Shown in pieces: positions 17,215 to 25,247 of a stretch of 34,930 bases of DNA. Under the pieces are notes generated by a model. The model was not told the origin of the DNA. It made no database searches and was given only the letters and a program-made list of their open reading frames with translations. Source of the DNA: Methylobacterium sp. WL119 (GTDB lineage: Bacteria; Pseudomonadota; Alphaproteobacteria; Rhizobiales; Beijerinckiaceae); assembly GCF_008039875.1 (NCBI RefSeq), contig NZ_VRUU01000053.1, positions 1-34,930 on the forward strand, written 5' to 3'. The position numbers and the translations under genes are program-made. Numbering within the stretch: position 1 is the first letter of the stretch; each line of letters opens with the position of its first letter.

Positions 17215-18705
17215 TCAACCCTTGATGCGGGTTTCGGCCAGTTCGGACATGCAGGTGTCGTAGGCGACGAAGTCCACGCGGTTCGAGACCGCGAAGAGTG
17301 TGAAGGGCGAGAACAGGAACAAGGCCTTCGCCTCGTCCTGAATGTACCGCTCCACCTCGCGCACCACGCCCTCCTGCTGCGGCTCCTTCGCCGTGTGCAG
17401 CAGTTTCTCGTAGAGGGCGTCGAACCTCGGATCCTCCGGACCCTGTCTCAGGGTCGCGTCCTTTCCGAAGAACTCGCGGTGCACGCAGGCCACCGGGTAT
17501 TGCGGCGTCCAGTCGAAGTACCACTCGATCTTGACGTCGAAGTCGGCCGGCGGCTCGTCCTTGGCGCTGACGAACCGGGCAGACAGCCCGACTCTTGCGA
17601 GGCAGGCGCCGACGGCATCGACGACGCCCTTCCAGGCCGGAGAGGCGACGAACACGATCTCGCGCCCCGACAAGCCCGCAGCGTCGAGGGCGGCGCGTGC
17701 CGCCACCGGATCGTGCGGGATCGGCTTCATAACCGGATCCGCGCCGTAGCGGCCGGGCTGGATGAAGGCCGGGATCACCGTGCCGTAGCCGTGCGCACCC
17801 TCGTCGAGCACGAACTGGCGGTCGATGGCCAGGTTCAGTGCCCGGCGGGCTTCCGGGTTTCGCCAGGGCGAGTCGGGCCGGTTCTCGTTGAAGACGCCCG
17901 TGAGGATCGCCTTGGCCTTCTTTGTCTGGACCTTGCCATGCTCGCTTGCCGGGAAGGCCTTGGCCTCATCCGGTGTCAGGTCGAACACGACGTCGACCTG
18001 GCCGTCGCCGACAGCGACCGACTTGATGCCCTCGTCCTTGCCGATGACGTTGTCGTAGACGATCCGGACCGTCGGCCTGCGAGCCGAGTTCCAGTACGTC
18101 GGGTTGGGCTCCATGACCACGCGGTCGGAGCGGCTATCGATGAGCGAGACGCCCTCGGTGAGCACAAACGGGCCAGTCCCCCACGGACCAGGCGCGTCGA
18201 TCACTCACCAATGGCCTTCTGCCGACCCCGTCTTTGGGTCAACGAAGCCCCACTCGTTCCAGAACCGTGTCGAAGGCAGGTGCATGCCGCGCAGCTTCAT
18301 CAGCGCCGCGGAGTCGCCGCCAGGGAAGCGCATCCGGACGGTGCGGTCGTCGACCGCCTCGCAAGTCACGTCCCGGGCGAAGTTGAGGAAGGCGCCAGGC
18401 GGGTGCGGGTTGGTCCATTCCTGGACCTTGTCGAACCCGAGCTTGAACATCGAAGCGTTGAAGGGTTCGCCGTCCTGGTAGACCGCGTCCCGCATCTTGA
18501 GTTCGAGGGTCTCGCCATCGAGCCAGCGCCAGCTCTCGGCGAGGCTCGGCTGGCCGATGCCGTCGTGGTCGACGCGGTTGGCTTCTTCCATCGTGTTCCA
18601 GGTGATGGAAAGCCAGTTCACCGGGGACGGGTCGACCACCGTCACCGTGTTGTGGGGTCCCCAGGGCTGGCCGCCCCCGGGATCCCCGGTCGCTTGCGCG
18701 TCCAT
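17215..18705 (-). CDS. Candidate selenoprotein: family-5 solute-binding-protein-like protein with in-frame TGA (Sec167)
   Basis: Read with TGA 18205-18207 as selenocysteine, the gene encodes 496 residues of the SBP_bac_5 (oligopeptide/dipeptide-binding) fold. The N-terminal half contains QPSLAESWRWLDGETLELKMRDAVYQDGEPF, and the second half opens with APGPWGTGPFVLTEG, a family hallmark, and continues through RRALNLAIDRQFVLDEG and an intact C-terminus. The frame is the same on both sides (GHW-U-VIDAPGPW) and there is no other lesion. Start: ATG at 18703-18705 with GAGGAGG 5 bases upstream. The N-terminus (MDAQATGDPGGGQPWG) has no signal peptide and no permease or ATPase genes are adjacent, so the protein is probably cytosolic and may not be a transport component. 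A SECIS-like hairpin follows the TGA, and selB lies 69 bp downstream in the same direction. The alternative is a nonsense-mutated pseudogene. Confidence 0.82.
18157..18209 (-). promoter_or_regulatory. SECIS-like RNA element at the in-frame TGA
   Basis: In mRNA sense the TGA (18207-18205) is followed after 20 bases by an apical loop GTGGG (18184-18180) closed by a 7-bp stem CTGGTCC/GGACTGG (18191-18185 with 18179-18173, two G-U pairs). An outer 6-bp stem GGTGAG/CTCACC (18209-18204 with 18162-18157) includes the TGA itself, as in the fdhF-type element. A small apical loop beginning with G, at about 20 bases from the codon, fits the general bacterial SECIS pattern. Folding was judged by eye. Confidence 0.6.
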
Positions 18706-18903
18706 GTATCCTCCTCGTGTTTGACCCGCATGGCGTGCGGGCATCGTCCGGCTCATCGCGAGCCGACAGGATGGAAGGCGCCCGCAGTTGCGCAGGGCCC
18801 TCGATTTATTCGCCTGGGCCGCCGGCCAAGCCGCCGTTGAACCCTCGCGTTTCAGTTCGTCCCCGCGGGGAGCCTCGTCCGCACGTCTGCGTGCGGGGCA
18901 TCC

Positions 18904-19374
18904 TCAGCCCGGCTCGTCGCCCTGGGCCATGCCCGCTGCGGCGACGCGGTCGGCGAGATCCTTCAACTCCTGGCGTAGGTCGGCGAGTTCGCGGTCGCCG
19001 AGGCCGGTGCGACAGACCACGGCCTGCTGCGCCGTCGCGACTTGGTCCTCCAGCAACCGGCCCGCCTCCGTCAGGGCGACGAGGACGATGCGCCGGTCCA
19101 CCGCGCGGGTCCGGGTGACGAAGCCCGCCGCCTCCAGCCGGTCGACCAGGGGCGTGATCGCGCTGGATGTGAGTTGCAGCCGGGCGGCCAAGTCGTGCAC
19201 CGCCGTCACGCCGTCCTGCCAGAGCGCCAGCATGACGAGGTACTGCGGGTAGGTGAGCCCTAGCTCGCCCAGCAACGGCCGGTAGGCGCGCACGACCGAG
19301 TTCGTCGCGGCATAGAGGGCGAAGCAAAGCTGGTCGTCCAGCCGCAGGCGAGTTTGCTTCGTCGATGTCGACAC
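18904..19374 (-). CDS. ohrR: OhrR-type MarR-family redox regulator
   Basis: Dimeric winged-helix repressor of 156 residues. The N-terminal LDDQLCFALYAATN places the single conserved peroxide-sensing cysteine at residue 17, as in OhrR proteins that respond to organic hydroperoxides. LTYPQYLVMLALW, SSAITPLVDRLEAAGFVTR (recognition helix) and the wing RAVDRRIVLVALTEAG follow. The usual partner ohr (peroxidase) is not adjacent; the divergent side holds only a degraded region and a broken short-chain dehydrogenase. A 12-bp palindrome 29 bp upstream of the start is a likely autoregulatory operator. The gene is 198 bp upstream of the selenoprotein-like gene on the same strand, which might put that gene under peroxide control by read-through; this is inference. 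Confidence 0.85.
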   Translation of the reverse strand: MSTSTKQTRLRLDDQLCFALYAATNSVVRAYRPLLGELGLTYPQYLVMLALWQDGVTAVHDLAARLQLTSSAITPLVDRLEAAGFVTRTRAVDRRIVLVALTEAGRLLEDQVATAQQAVVCRTGLGDRELADLRQELKDLADRVAAAGMAQGDEPG

Positions 19375-19400
19375 TGACCGCTGCTCCGTTCAGACCTCAA

Positions 19401-19418
19401 TCATTCACGCGTGAACGA
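19401..19418. promoter_or_regulatory. Palindromic operator candidate for the OhrR-like regulator
   Basis: Perfect 12-bp palindrome TTCACGCGTGAA (19404-19415), extended to 18 bp by matching flanks with one mismatched pair. It lies 30-41 bp upstream of the ohrR-like start, where an autorepressor would bind. It differs from the AT-rich sites of Bacillus OhrR, so only the position and symmetry argue for it. Confidence 0.5.
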
Positions 19419-19592
19419 TGTTGTCAACGGGACGTATCCTGCGCAATGGGAAACGCGGCGCACAGGCCTGTCTTTCCTGCTCTCTGAGCGTCCGCATTCG
19501 CGAGAAATCGACCGAAAGCGGACCGGCGCGTATCCTGAAGAGTTTCTGGCGCCGCGAGGCGTACGAAAGTCGTGGAAGAACAAACCCGCGGA

Positions 19593-19902
19593 TGGCAGGA
19601 GCAGCGCCCGCCGCCCCGCCTTCTCGATCCAGGCCTGCACCGCTTCCGCGTCCGCCTGCTCCTCAGGTAGGTAAGAGATGGCCACGTCTGCCCCTCGCGG
19701 GCGAAGGCGATGGCGACCGCGCGCCCGATGCCGCTGTCGCCGCCGGTGATCAGTGCCGCCTTGCCGTCGAGCTTGCCCGAACCCTTGTAGCTCTCCTCGC
19801 CGTGATCGGGCTCGGGCGCCATCTGCCGGTCTTGCCGGGAAAGCCCTGGGGCTACGCCTCGAACGGCGGCCGGGGGTACTTGTGCAGGGGATCGGTCGTC
19901 AT
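19593..19902 (-). pseudogene. Decayed short-chain dehydrogenase (general-stress SDR type)
   Basis: Remnant of an SDR oxidoreductase of the kind beginning MTTDPLHKYPRPPFEA and containing GSGKLDGKAALITGGDSGIGRAVAIAFAREG (Rossmann motif TGGDSGIG) and AISYLPEEQADAEAVQAWIEKAGRRALLLP. Damage is visible: an in-frame TAG at 19852-19854, a frame change near 19821, a single-base loss in the C-run near 19691, and loss of all sequence after about residue 105 (19593), including the catalytic Ser-Tyr-Lys part. It cannot make a functional enzyme. The 287-bp gap 19903-20189 beyond its start shows nothing recognisable. Confidence 0.8.
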
Positions 19903-20189
19903 GCGTGTCTCCGAAGGGAATGCCGACCCAACAGGATTTCTCAGGTGGTGTTCCTGTAGGCGGCGCATGCCCGTCCGGCCTTTCATCCCGCAGCCTGATC
20001 CGGAACCGGTCTCCCGGGCCGTTTCAAATGGTTAACGGATTCCGTCCAACGAGTAACGATGCCGGATCACGGGGCATCTTTCTCCAAGGCCCGTCATCGC
20101 CCTCGTCGTTGACCGGCGTTCGTCCCGGGCGAATGCGGGCCAGATAACCGGTTGAGTTTTCGGAGAACCCACCGAGGCCTAGCCGTAGG

Positions 20190-20564
20190 TCATTCCGTCG
20201 GCTTGGATCGCGCGGTCAGCTTGTTTCCGTCCGGATCACGGAGGTAGGCGACGAAGGCACCGTTCGGACGCTCGGCGGGTGGGCTCTCGACCGCGTTGCC
20301 CCCGTGCTCGGTGCCTGCCCTGTGCCAGGCGAGAACATGGTCCGGGCTCGCCGCGGCGATGCCGATGGTGCCACCGTTGGCCGAGGTCGCGGCTTGGCCG
20401 TTGATCGGCTTGGTGATCATCAGGCGACCGCCCTCGTGGACGTAGATCAACCTGCCCCTGGTATCCATCTCGCCAGGCTGGCCGCCCAACGCGGCGAACG
20501 TGGCGTCGTAGAACACCCTGGCCCGCTCAAGGTCGTTGCTGCCGATCATGACGTGGGTGAACAT
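20190..20564 (-). CDS. VOC-family (glyoxalase/bleomycin-resistance-like) protein
   Basis: Single vicinal-oxygen-chelate domain of 124 residues. It starts FTHVMIGSNDLERARVFYDATFAALG, with the first metal ligand H4, and has the second half-site typical of the fold in NGAFVAYLRDPDGNKLTA. The exact activity is unknown; close types are annotated as glyoxalase-like or lactoylglutathione-lyase-like proteins. The ATG at 20562-20564 has AAGGGAAGG upstream. It follows the dienelactone hydrolase gene by 39 bp on the same strand, so the two probably form an operon for small reactive or aromatic metabolites. Confidence 0.85.
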   Translation of the reverse strand: MFTHVMIGSNDLERARVFYDATFAALGGQPGEMDTRGRLIYVHEGGRLMITKPINGQAATSANGGTIGIAAASPDHVLAWHRAGTEHGGNAVESPPAERPNGAFVAYLRDPDGNKLTARSKPTE

Positions 20565-20603
20565 GCCTTCCCTTCAAAGGTCGACCGACCGCCGTTCCGA
20601 AGG

Positions 20604-21338
20604 TCAACGGAGCGTGCGATGGTACAGCGCCCTCAGCTCGCTCCAGCCACGCTCGGCGGCCTCACGGTCGTACACGGGAAAGTCCGGCATCATCCAGCCG
20701 TGCTCGGCCGGGTAGGTCTCGGTGCGGAACGTCACGCCGGCACCGGTCAGCGCTCCCTCAAGCTTGGTGGCCATTTCAGGCGGGTAGCTCCGGTCGTTCT
20801 CGGCCGCCGCGACGTAGACCTCCGCCTTGATATGAGGCGCTCCCCGGTGTGGGCTGGTCGGCGTCTCGGTGGCGAGGTTCCCGCCGTGGAAGCTTGCCGC
20901 GGCGGCGAAGCCATCAGGGAACGCAGCCGCCGCAGCGAGCGCCATGCCGCCGCCCATGCAGAAGCCGACAGCGCCGACCTGGCGGCCTACGACGTCGCTG
21001 CGTGAGTCGAGGTAGGCGAGGAGTGCGCCAGTATCCTGCACGGCCTTGTCGTTCCCGGTCGTGGCCATCAGCGGACCAAGGATGGCTCGAAAGTCACCCT
21101 TGAACACTTCTGCGGGCACGAACGGCTCGTAGGGCCCGTAGCGGTAGAACAGGTCCGGCAGCAGCACGACGTGACCGGCGTCCGCGAGACGCTGCGCCAT
21201 CTCGACCATGGCGGGCCGGATACCTCCGGCATCCATGTACATGATCGCCGCCGGCCACGGGCCCGCATCCCCGGGCGTCAGGACATGCGTGGGACATTCA
21301 CCGTCGCGGGTCCGGACGGTCACTCTTTCGTGCGGCAT
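20604..21338 (-). CDS. Dienelactone hydrolase family protein
   Basis: Alpha/beta hydrolase of 244 residues. Catalytic triad of the dienelactone hydrolase type: C127 in GFCMGGGMA, D182 in AAENDRSYPP and H213 in EHGWMMPD. In the family this hydrolyses dienelactone in chlorocatechol degradation, but many members act on other lactones or esters. The substrate here is unknown and no chlorocatechol genes are present. The ATG at 21336-21338 is preferred because TTGGAGCC lies 5 bases upstream; an earlier in-frame start at 21389 would add 17 residues without family support. First gene of the two-gene unit with the VOC protein. Confidence 0.88.
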   Translation of the reverse strand: MPHERVTVRTRDGECPTHVLTPGDAGPWPAAIMYMDAGGIRPAMVEMAQRLADAGHVVLLPDLFYRYGPYEPFVPAEVFKGDFRAILGPLMATTGNDKAVQDTGALLAYLDSRSDVVGRQVGAVGFCMGGGMALAAAAAFPDGFAAAASFHGGNLATETPTSPHRGAPHIKAEVYVAAAENDRSYPPEMATKLEGALTGAGVTFRTETYPAEHGWMMPDFPVYDREAAERGWSELRALYHRTLR

Positions 21339-21706
21339 GAAATGGCTCCAAGCGTGCAACGCGGCCGGCAGTTTCGCAGGGAAGCGCACCTTCCTGATGT
21401 CCGGAAGGATCAGGGGATGTTCTTTCTAGGACGTAGGATGCCGACGCCTCAAGACGATGGCCCCGAACCCGTACGGCTGGAGCTTCTAAGCCCCCGAGGA
21501 AGAGAGGCTGCGAGGGTTGTCGGCCAACCCGGAACAATGTCGTAGCGTTACTCGCTATCGCTACGCCCTCGGGGTCGAAGGTCTGCGCCGTTTTCCACGC
21601 GGAACCGTGACCCGGCCCCGGGGCCCCATCCGCCCGGGCAAGGACGCGCCCACCAAAACGTGCCTCGGCCGACAAGCGTAGCCGCTATACGGAACCCATC
21701 AAACGT

Positions 21707-21721
21707 GTTCTGCTTTTGTTC
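21707..21721 (+). promoter_or_regulatory. LexA (SOS) box
   Basis: GTTC-TGCTTTT-GTTC matches exactly the alphaproteobacterial LexA box GTTC-N7-GTTC. It ends 21 bases before the umuD start, where it would overlap the promoter. The rest of the 404-bp gap 21339-21742 has no gene. Confidence 0.85.
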
Positions 21722-21742
21722 CTGTATTCGCGGAGGAGCACC

Positions 21743-22171
21743 ATGCAAGTCAGCGGCGTCACCATCGGCTTTCCCATGCCGATCTCCCTTCTCGCCAAGC
21801 CTGTCCGGGCCGGCTTCCCGAGCCCGGCCGACGACTTCATCGAGGAGGAGATCGACCTTCAGCGCCTGCTGATCGTCAATCGCCCGGCCACCTTCCTGGT
21901 CCGGGTCGCCGGCGACAGCATGATCCTGGCCCGCCTGTTCGACGGCGACCTCGCCATCGTCGACCGCTCCCTCACCCCGCGCAACGGTGACATCGTCGTG
22001 GTCGACATCGACGGTGAGCGCTCCTTCAAGGTCTGGAAGCGCCAGGGGCCGCGGATCACCCTGCACTTCGCCAACCCGCGCTTCCCCGAGTTCCAGCTTT
22101 CCCCCGACGCCGTCATCGAGGTCTGGGGCGTGGTCTCCGGGTCCGTCTGCGCAAAGCGCCGCTGCGAATGA
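21743..22171 (+). CDS. umuD: UmuD-like translesion polymerase accessory protein (S24 peptidase)
   Basis: Polymerase V subunit precursor of 142 residues that self-cleaves on RecA filaments. A23-G24 in PVRAGFPSP is the cleavage site; the catalytic dyad is S59 in VAGDSMI and K96 in RSFKVWK. The ATG at 21743 has GGAGGAGC upstream. It is preceded by a perfect LexA box, so expression is DNA-damage-induced. It overlaps umuC by 4 bases (ATGA), giving translational coupling. Confidence 0.92.
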   Translation: MQVSGVTIGFPMPISLLAKPVRAGFPSPADDFIEEEIDLQRLLIVNRPATFLVRVAGDSMILARLFDGDLAIVDRSLTPRNGDIVVVDIDGERSFKVWKRQGPRITLHFANPRFPEFQLSPDAVIEVWGVVSGSVCAKRRCE

Positions 22172-23457
22172 GCGCCCGGGCCTACGCCCTCTCCGACGGC
22201 AACAGCTTCTACTGCTCTTGCGAGCGGGTCTTCGACGCGCGCCTGGCGAAGGTCCCGGTGATCGTGCTGTCCAACAACGACGGCTGCGCCATCGCCCGGA
22301 CCAACGAGGCCAAGGCGCTCGGCATCAGGATGGGCGAGCCCTGGTTCAAGATCCGCGACATGTGCAAGGCGAAAGGGGTGCGGGTCTACTCCTCGAACTA
22401 CGCCCTCTACGGCGACATGTCCGCCCGGGTGAATGCCGTCTATCGGGACTTCTCTCCCCGCATCGAGATCTATTCCATCGACGAGAGCTTCCTCGATATC
22501 TCCGACGTGCGCGAGAAGGATCGGGAGTCCCTGGCCCGCGACATGCGGGAAACCGTCCGGGTGTGGACGGGCATCCCGACCTGTGTCGGCATCGGCCCCA
22601 CCAAGACGCTGGCCAAGCTCGCCAACCACGTCGCCAAGAAGAACCCCATTCTGGGCGGGGTCTGCGACCTGACCGATCCGGAGCAGTACGACCACTGGAT
22701 CATCCGGGTGCCGGTGGCCGACATCTGGGGCGTCGGGCCGGCCAACGCCCGGAGGCTGGAGGCACTTGGATGCGACAGCGCCGCCGACGTACGCGACCTC
22801 GATCCGAAGGTCGCCCGCAAGACCATGACCGTGGTCGGAGAGCGCCTCGTGCACGAGCTCCGCGGCACCCCCTGCCTCGACCTGGAGACGGTTGCCGCGA
22901 CCCGGAAGGGATGCGCCGTCACCCGGTCGTTCTCCGAGCGGGTCGAGGACCGCGCCACCATGGAGCAGGGCGTCGCTACCCACGCGTCCAGGCTCGGGGA
23001 GAAGCTGCGGCGCGAAGGCTTGGCCACCAACCATGTTACCGTCTTCTTCCACACCTCGGAGCATGACCGCGACCGACCGCAACGCTCGGTCTCGACCGTG
23101 GTCACGCTCCCCGAGGCGACCAACGACACCCTCGCCCTTGTGAAGGCCGCCACCCATGGCGTCCGGAAGATCTGGCGGGACGGGTACCGCTATTCCAAGG
23201 CCGGGGTGGTCACCACCGACCTGATGCCGTTGGCCGCCTCCCAGCGGGCGATGCCAGGCCTCGGCCAGCTCGACCGCGAGATGGGGGCCGCCCTCATGGA
23301 GGCACTCGACGCCTGCAACCGTCGCTTCGGACGCGGGGCGGTCGTACCGGGCGCGGCAGGGTTCGCCCCCAAGCGCGAATGGTCGACCAAGTTCGAGATG
23401 CGGTCGCCGCGCTACACGACTAGGCTCGACGAGCTGCCCGTGGTGGCCGCGGCCTAG
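22168..23457 (+). CDS. umuC: UmuC-like Y-family DNA polymerase
   Basis: Error-prone translesion DNA polymerase, catalytic subunit of polymerase V, 429 residues. YALSDGNSFYCSCERVF carries the first metal-binding aspartate, YSSNYALYGDMSARV is the fingers/palm region, and YSIDESFLDIS holds the catalytic Asp-Glu pair. The helix-hairpin-helix region WGVGPANARRLEALG and the little-finger domain follow; the C-terminal DUF4113-like tail (SPRYTTRLDELPVV) is intact. It is the second gene of the SOS-controlled umuDC operon, starting within the umuD stop. Confidence 0.94.
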   Translation: MSARAYALSDGNSFYCSCERVFDARLAKVPVIVLSNNDGCAIARTNEAKALGIRMGEPWFKIRDMCKAKGVRVYSSNYALYGDMSARVNAVYRDFSPRIEIYSIDESFLDISDVREKDRESLARDMRETVRVWTGIPTCVGIGPTKTLAKLANHVAKKNPILGGVCDLTDPEQYDHWIIRVPVADIWGVGPANARRLEALGCDSAADVRDLDPKVARKTMTVVGERLVHELRGTPCLDLETVAATRKGCAVTRSFSERVEDRATMEQGVATHASRLGEKLRREGLATNHVTVFFHTSEHDRDRPQRSVSTVVTLPEATNDTLALVKAATHGVRKIWRDGYRYSKAGVVTTDLMPLAASQRAMPGLGQLDREMGAALMEALDACNRRFGRGAVVPGAAGFAPKREWSTKFEMRSPRYTTRLDELPVVAAA

Positions 23458-23518
23458 CCCTATCTCGGGGCGTCTTGCCGGCGAGGGGCCGTGAACCCCG
23501 ACCAATGCCGTTCGATAC

Positions 23519-24193
23519 CTATGGCGTCCTTCCGGCAGCCAGACCGGCGCGGTCCATAAGCTGAACCTGTCCGCGACGGACCTCGACCAAGCCGGTGTCG
23601 GCCCACTCTCCCAGCAGGCGGCTGATCACCTCGCGCACGCTCCCGACGTCGGACGCGAGCTGTTGATGCGTCTTCCAGACGATCCCCTCGGCGTCGGCCT
23701 CGACCAGCAGCCGGCGCGCAAGGCGCTGCTCCAGCGGTGCGAAAGCGACCTCCTCCACCAGGTCGAAGACCGCCGACAGGAGCCTCGTGTAGTCGTCGAG
23801 GACGAAGTCCCGGAAGGCGTCGCTCTCGCGCATCAGCTGACGGAAGGTATCGGCCGGCAAGGCCGCCAACTCGGTCCGGGCCTCCGCGACGCTCTGTGCC
23901 GGGAAGCCACCGCCCGAAAGGAGACATTGGGTGGTGAGGACGCAGGTCCCGCCGGCGCCGACCTTGTAGATCAGCATCTCCCGGCCACCCTCGGACATCC
24001 GGAACACCCGGGTCCGGCCGTCGATGCACATGAGGTAGTTCGCGCACGAGTCCTGGAGTTCGTACGCGATGGCACCCGCTTCCAAGATGGGGAACGCAAC
24101 CGTGCCCCGCGCCAGCTGGAGATGGTTCGCGCTGAAATTTCGGACCAGCGGAAAGCGCTCGATCCAGCGCTCGACCTGATGGGCGCTCTGCAT
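23519..24193 (-). CDS. Crp/Fnr-family regulator with two C-x5-C pairs
   Basis: Transcription factor of 224 residues: cNMP-like beta-roll (about 20-135), long dimerisation helix, and C-terminal winged helix with recognition segment THQQLASDVGSVREVISRLLGEW. No FNR-type N-terminal cysteine cluster is present; instead four cysteines lie in the sensor domain as C50-x5-C56 and C84-x5-C90 (DSCANYLMC, GTCVLTTQC). With a periplasmic thioredoxin and CcdA gene divergently next door, a thiol-redox signal is plausible (inference). The ATG at 24191-24193 follows GAGGAGG closely; the longer open frame upstream is not supported. It is divergent from the pentapeptide gene, with a CRP-type palindrome between. 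Confidence 0.88.
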   Translation of the reverse strand: MQSAHQVERWIERFPLVRNFSANHLQLARGTVAFPILEAGAIAYELQDSCANYLMCIDGRTRVFRMSEGGREMLIYKVGAGGTCVLTTQCLLSGGGFPAQSVAEARTELAALPADTFRQLMRESDAFRDFVLDDYTRLLSAVFDLVEEVAFAPLEQRLARRLLVEADAEGIVWKTHQQLASDVGSVREVISRLLGEWADTGLVEVRRGQVQLMDRAGLAAGRTP

Positions 24194-24274
24194 GGTCTTC
24201 CTCCTCGGGCTGGCGGTCATTGAACGCCACCATGCCCCGGTCGATGCGTGAAACCTGCGGATCCACAGCCTTCG

Positions 24275-24288
24275 GTGACCTGGGTCAC
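24275..24288. promoter_or_regulatory. CRP/FNR-type palindromic operator
   Basis: GTGACC-TG-GGTCAC, perfect 6-base arms. It contains GTGA-N6-TCAC, the half-site arrangement recognised by Crp/Fnr-family proteins. It lies between the divergent regulator (starts 24193) and the pentapeptide operon (starts 24406), so it could serve both autoregulation and operon control. Confidence 0.6.
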
Positions 24289-24405
24289 AGACGCTTGGAA
24301 ACGTCCTCAGTACCACCGTCCCTAGAGAACAAAAATCCGCTCGGGCGACGGCATGAGGAAGCAAAGGCTTCCCGTGGGCCGGGGCAGAACCATCGGGAGA
24401 AAACC

Positions 24406-25206
24406 ATGCGCCGCCTCGCCCCCCTTCTGCTCGCCTCCGTCCTCCTGAGTGCCCCGGTCCATGCCGAACAGGACCTGCTCCTGGGCGCCGACATGGGCTC
24501 GGCGGCGATGACGAAGGCCGAGATGACCCGCGCCGACGTCGAGGCCCTGATCGCCAAGGCCGACGGCAGGCCCATCGACCTGTCCGACAAGGCGCTCGCC
24601 GGCCTCGACCTGTCGGGCCTGAACCTCAAGGGTGCGAACCTGCGCACCGCCCGCCTCAACAAGGCCAACCTGCGAGGCGCCGACCTGTCCGGCGCGAACC
24701 TGGAGCAGGCCTGGTTCATCAAGGCCGACCTCTCCGGCGCCAAGCTCGTCGGCGCCAAGATGTTCGGCATCACCGCCCGCGACGCGAACCTCAGCGGCGC
24801 CGACCTCAGCCGGTCGATGCCCATCGGCGACTTCAAGGGCGCCAACATGGCCGGGGCGACGCTCGTCGACCTCAAGGGCGGAGCCGACATCAAGAACCAG
24901 TCCATGGGCCTGATGCGGGCCGTGTTCGTCTCGGTGAACCTCAAGGGCGCCAACCTGAAGGGAGCGAACCTCGGTCGCTCGCGCCTCGAATACGCCGACC
25001 TCACCGACGCCGACCTGACCGACGTGGTCCTGATGGGTTCCGACCTGTCGGGGGCCAACCTCACCGGCGCGACCGTCGCCGGGGCCGACTTCAAGAACGT
25101 CGACGTCACCGCCGCCCGTCTGATCGACCTCAAGGGTCAGGACAGCGCCAAGGACTGGTCGGCCCGCGTGAACGTCGACCGCGCCATCACGCAGGTCTCG
25201 AACTGA
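24406..25206 (+). CDS. Exported pentapeptide-repeat protein
   Basis: A 266-residue protein with a signal peptide (RRLAPLLLASVLLSAPVHA, cleavage after about residue 20) and then about 30 A(D/N)LXX pentapeptide repeats from residue 60 on (for example LSGLNLKGANLRTARLNKAN), interrupted near 140-170. The repeats would fold into a right-handed quadrilateral beta-helix in the periplasm. The function is unknown, probably a protein-protein scaffold. The ATG at 24406 has CGGGAGA upstream. It is the first gene of an operon with a thioredoxin-like protein (41 bp downstream) and a CcdA-type protein, and so perhaps a client or partner of that thiol-redox pair. Confidence 0.88.
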   Translation: MRRLAPLLLASVLLSAPVHAEQDLLLGADMGSAAMTKAEMTRADVEALIAKADGRPIDLSDKALAGLDLSGLNLKGANLRTARLNKANLRGADLSGANLEQAWFIKADLSGAKLVGAKMFGITARDANLSGADLSRSMPIGDFKGANMAGATLVDLKGGADIKNQSMGLMRAVFVSVNLKGANLKGANLGRSRLEYADLTDADLTDVVLMGSDLSGANLTGATVAGADFKNVDVTAARLIDLKGQDSAKDWSARVNVDRAITQVSN

Positions 25207-25247
25207 GCCCTCTTCCACCTCGACCGATCCACGAAGGAAAGACATCC

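Noticed and set aside
17215..18756. Two separate genes (one ending at TGA 18205-18207, one starting at GTG 18204), or a nonsense-mutated pseudogene
   Set aside because: The frame is continuous, the second half lacks its own ribosome-binding site and begins in the middle of the SBP fold, no other lesion exists, and selB plus a SECIS-like hairpin are adjacent. A pseudogene cannot be fully excluded from sequence alone.
15952..18840. 962-codon plus-strand open frame
   Set aside because: It is antisense to selB and the SBP-like gene; its composition (Arg, Gly, Asp, His and Val rich without domain features) is the usual shadow of high-GC coding sequence.
19411..19674. Plus-strand small protein divergent from the OhrR-like gene (possible ohr)
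   Set aside because: The sequence has no resemblance to Ohr (no CxxC-region motifs), and its second half is antisense to the decayed dehydrogenase.
21859..23505. 548-codon minus-strand open frame
   Set aside because: Antisense to umuDC, which has every expected motif; no family resemblance in the shadow frame.
24295..24325. EcfG-type general stress promoter (GGAAC-N16/17-GTT) before the pentapeptide operon
   Set aside because: GGAAAC...CGTC is only a partial match with wrong spacing; not strong enough to call.
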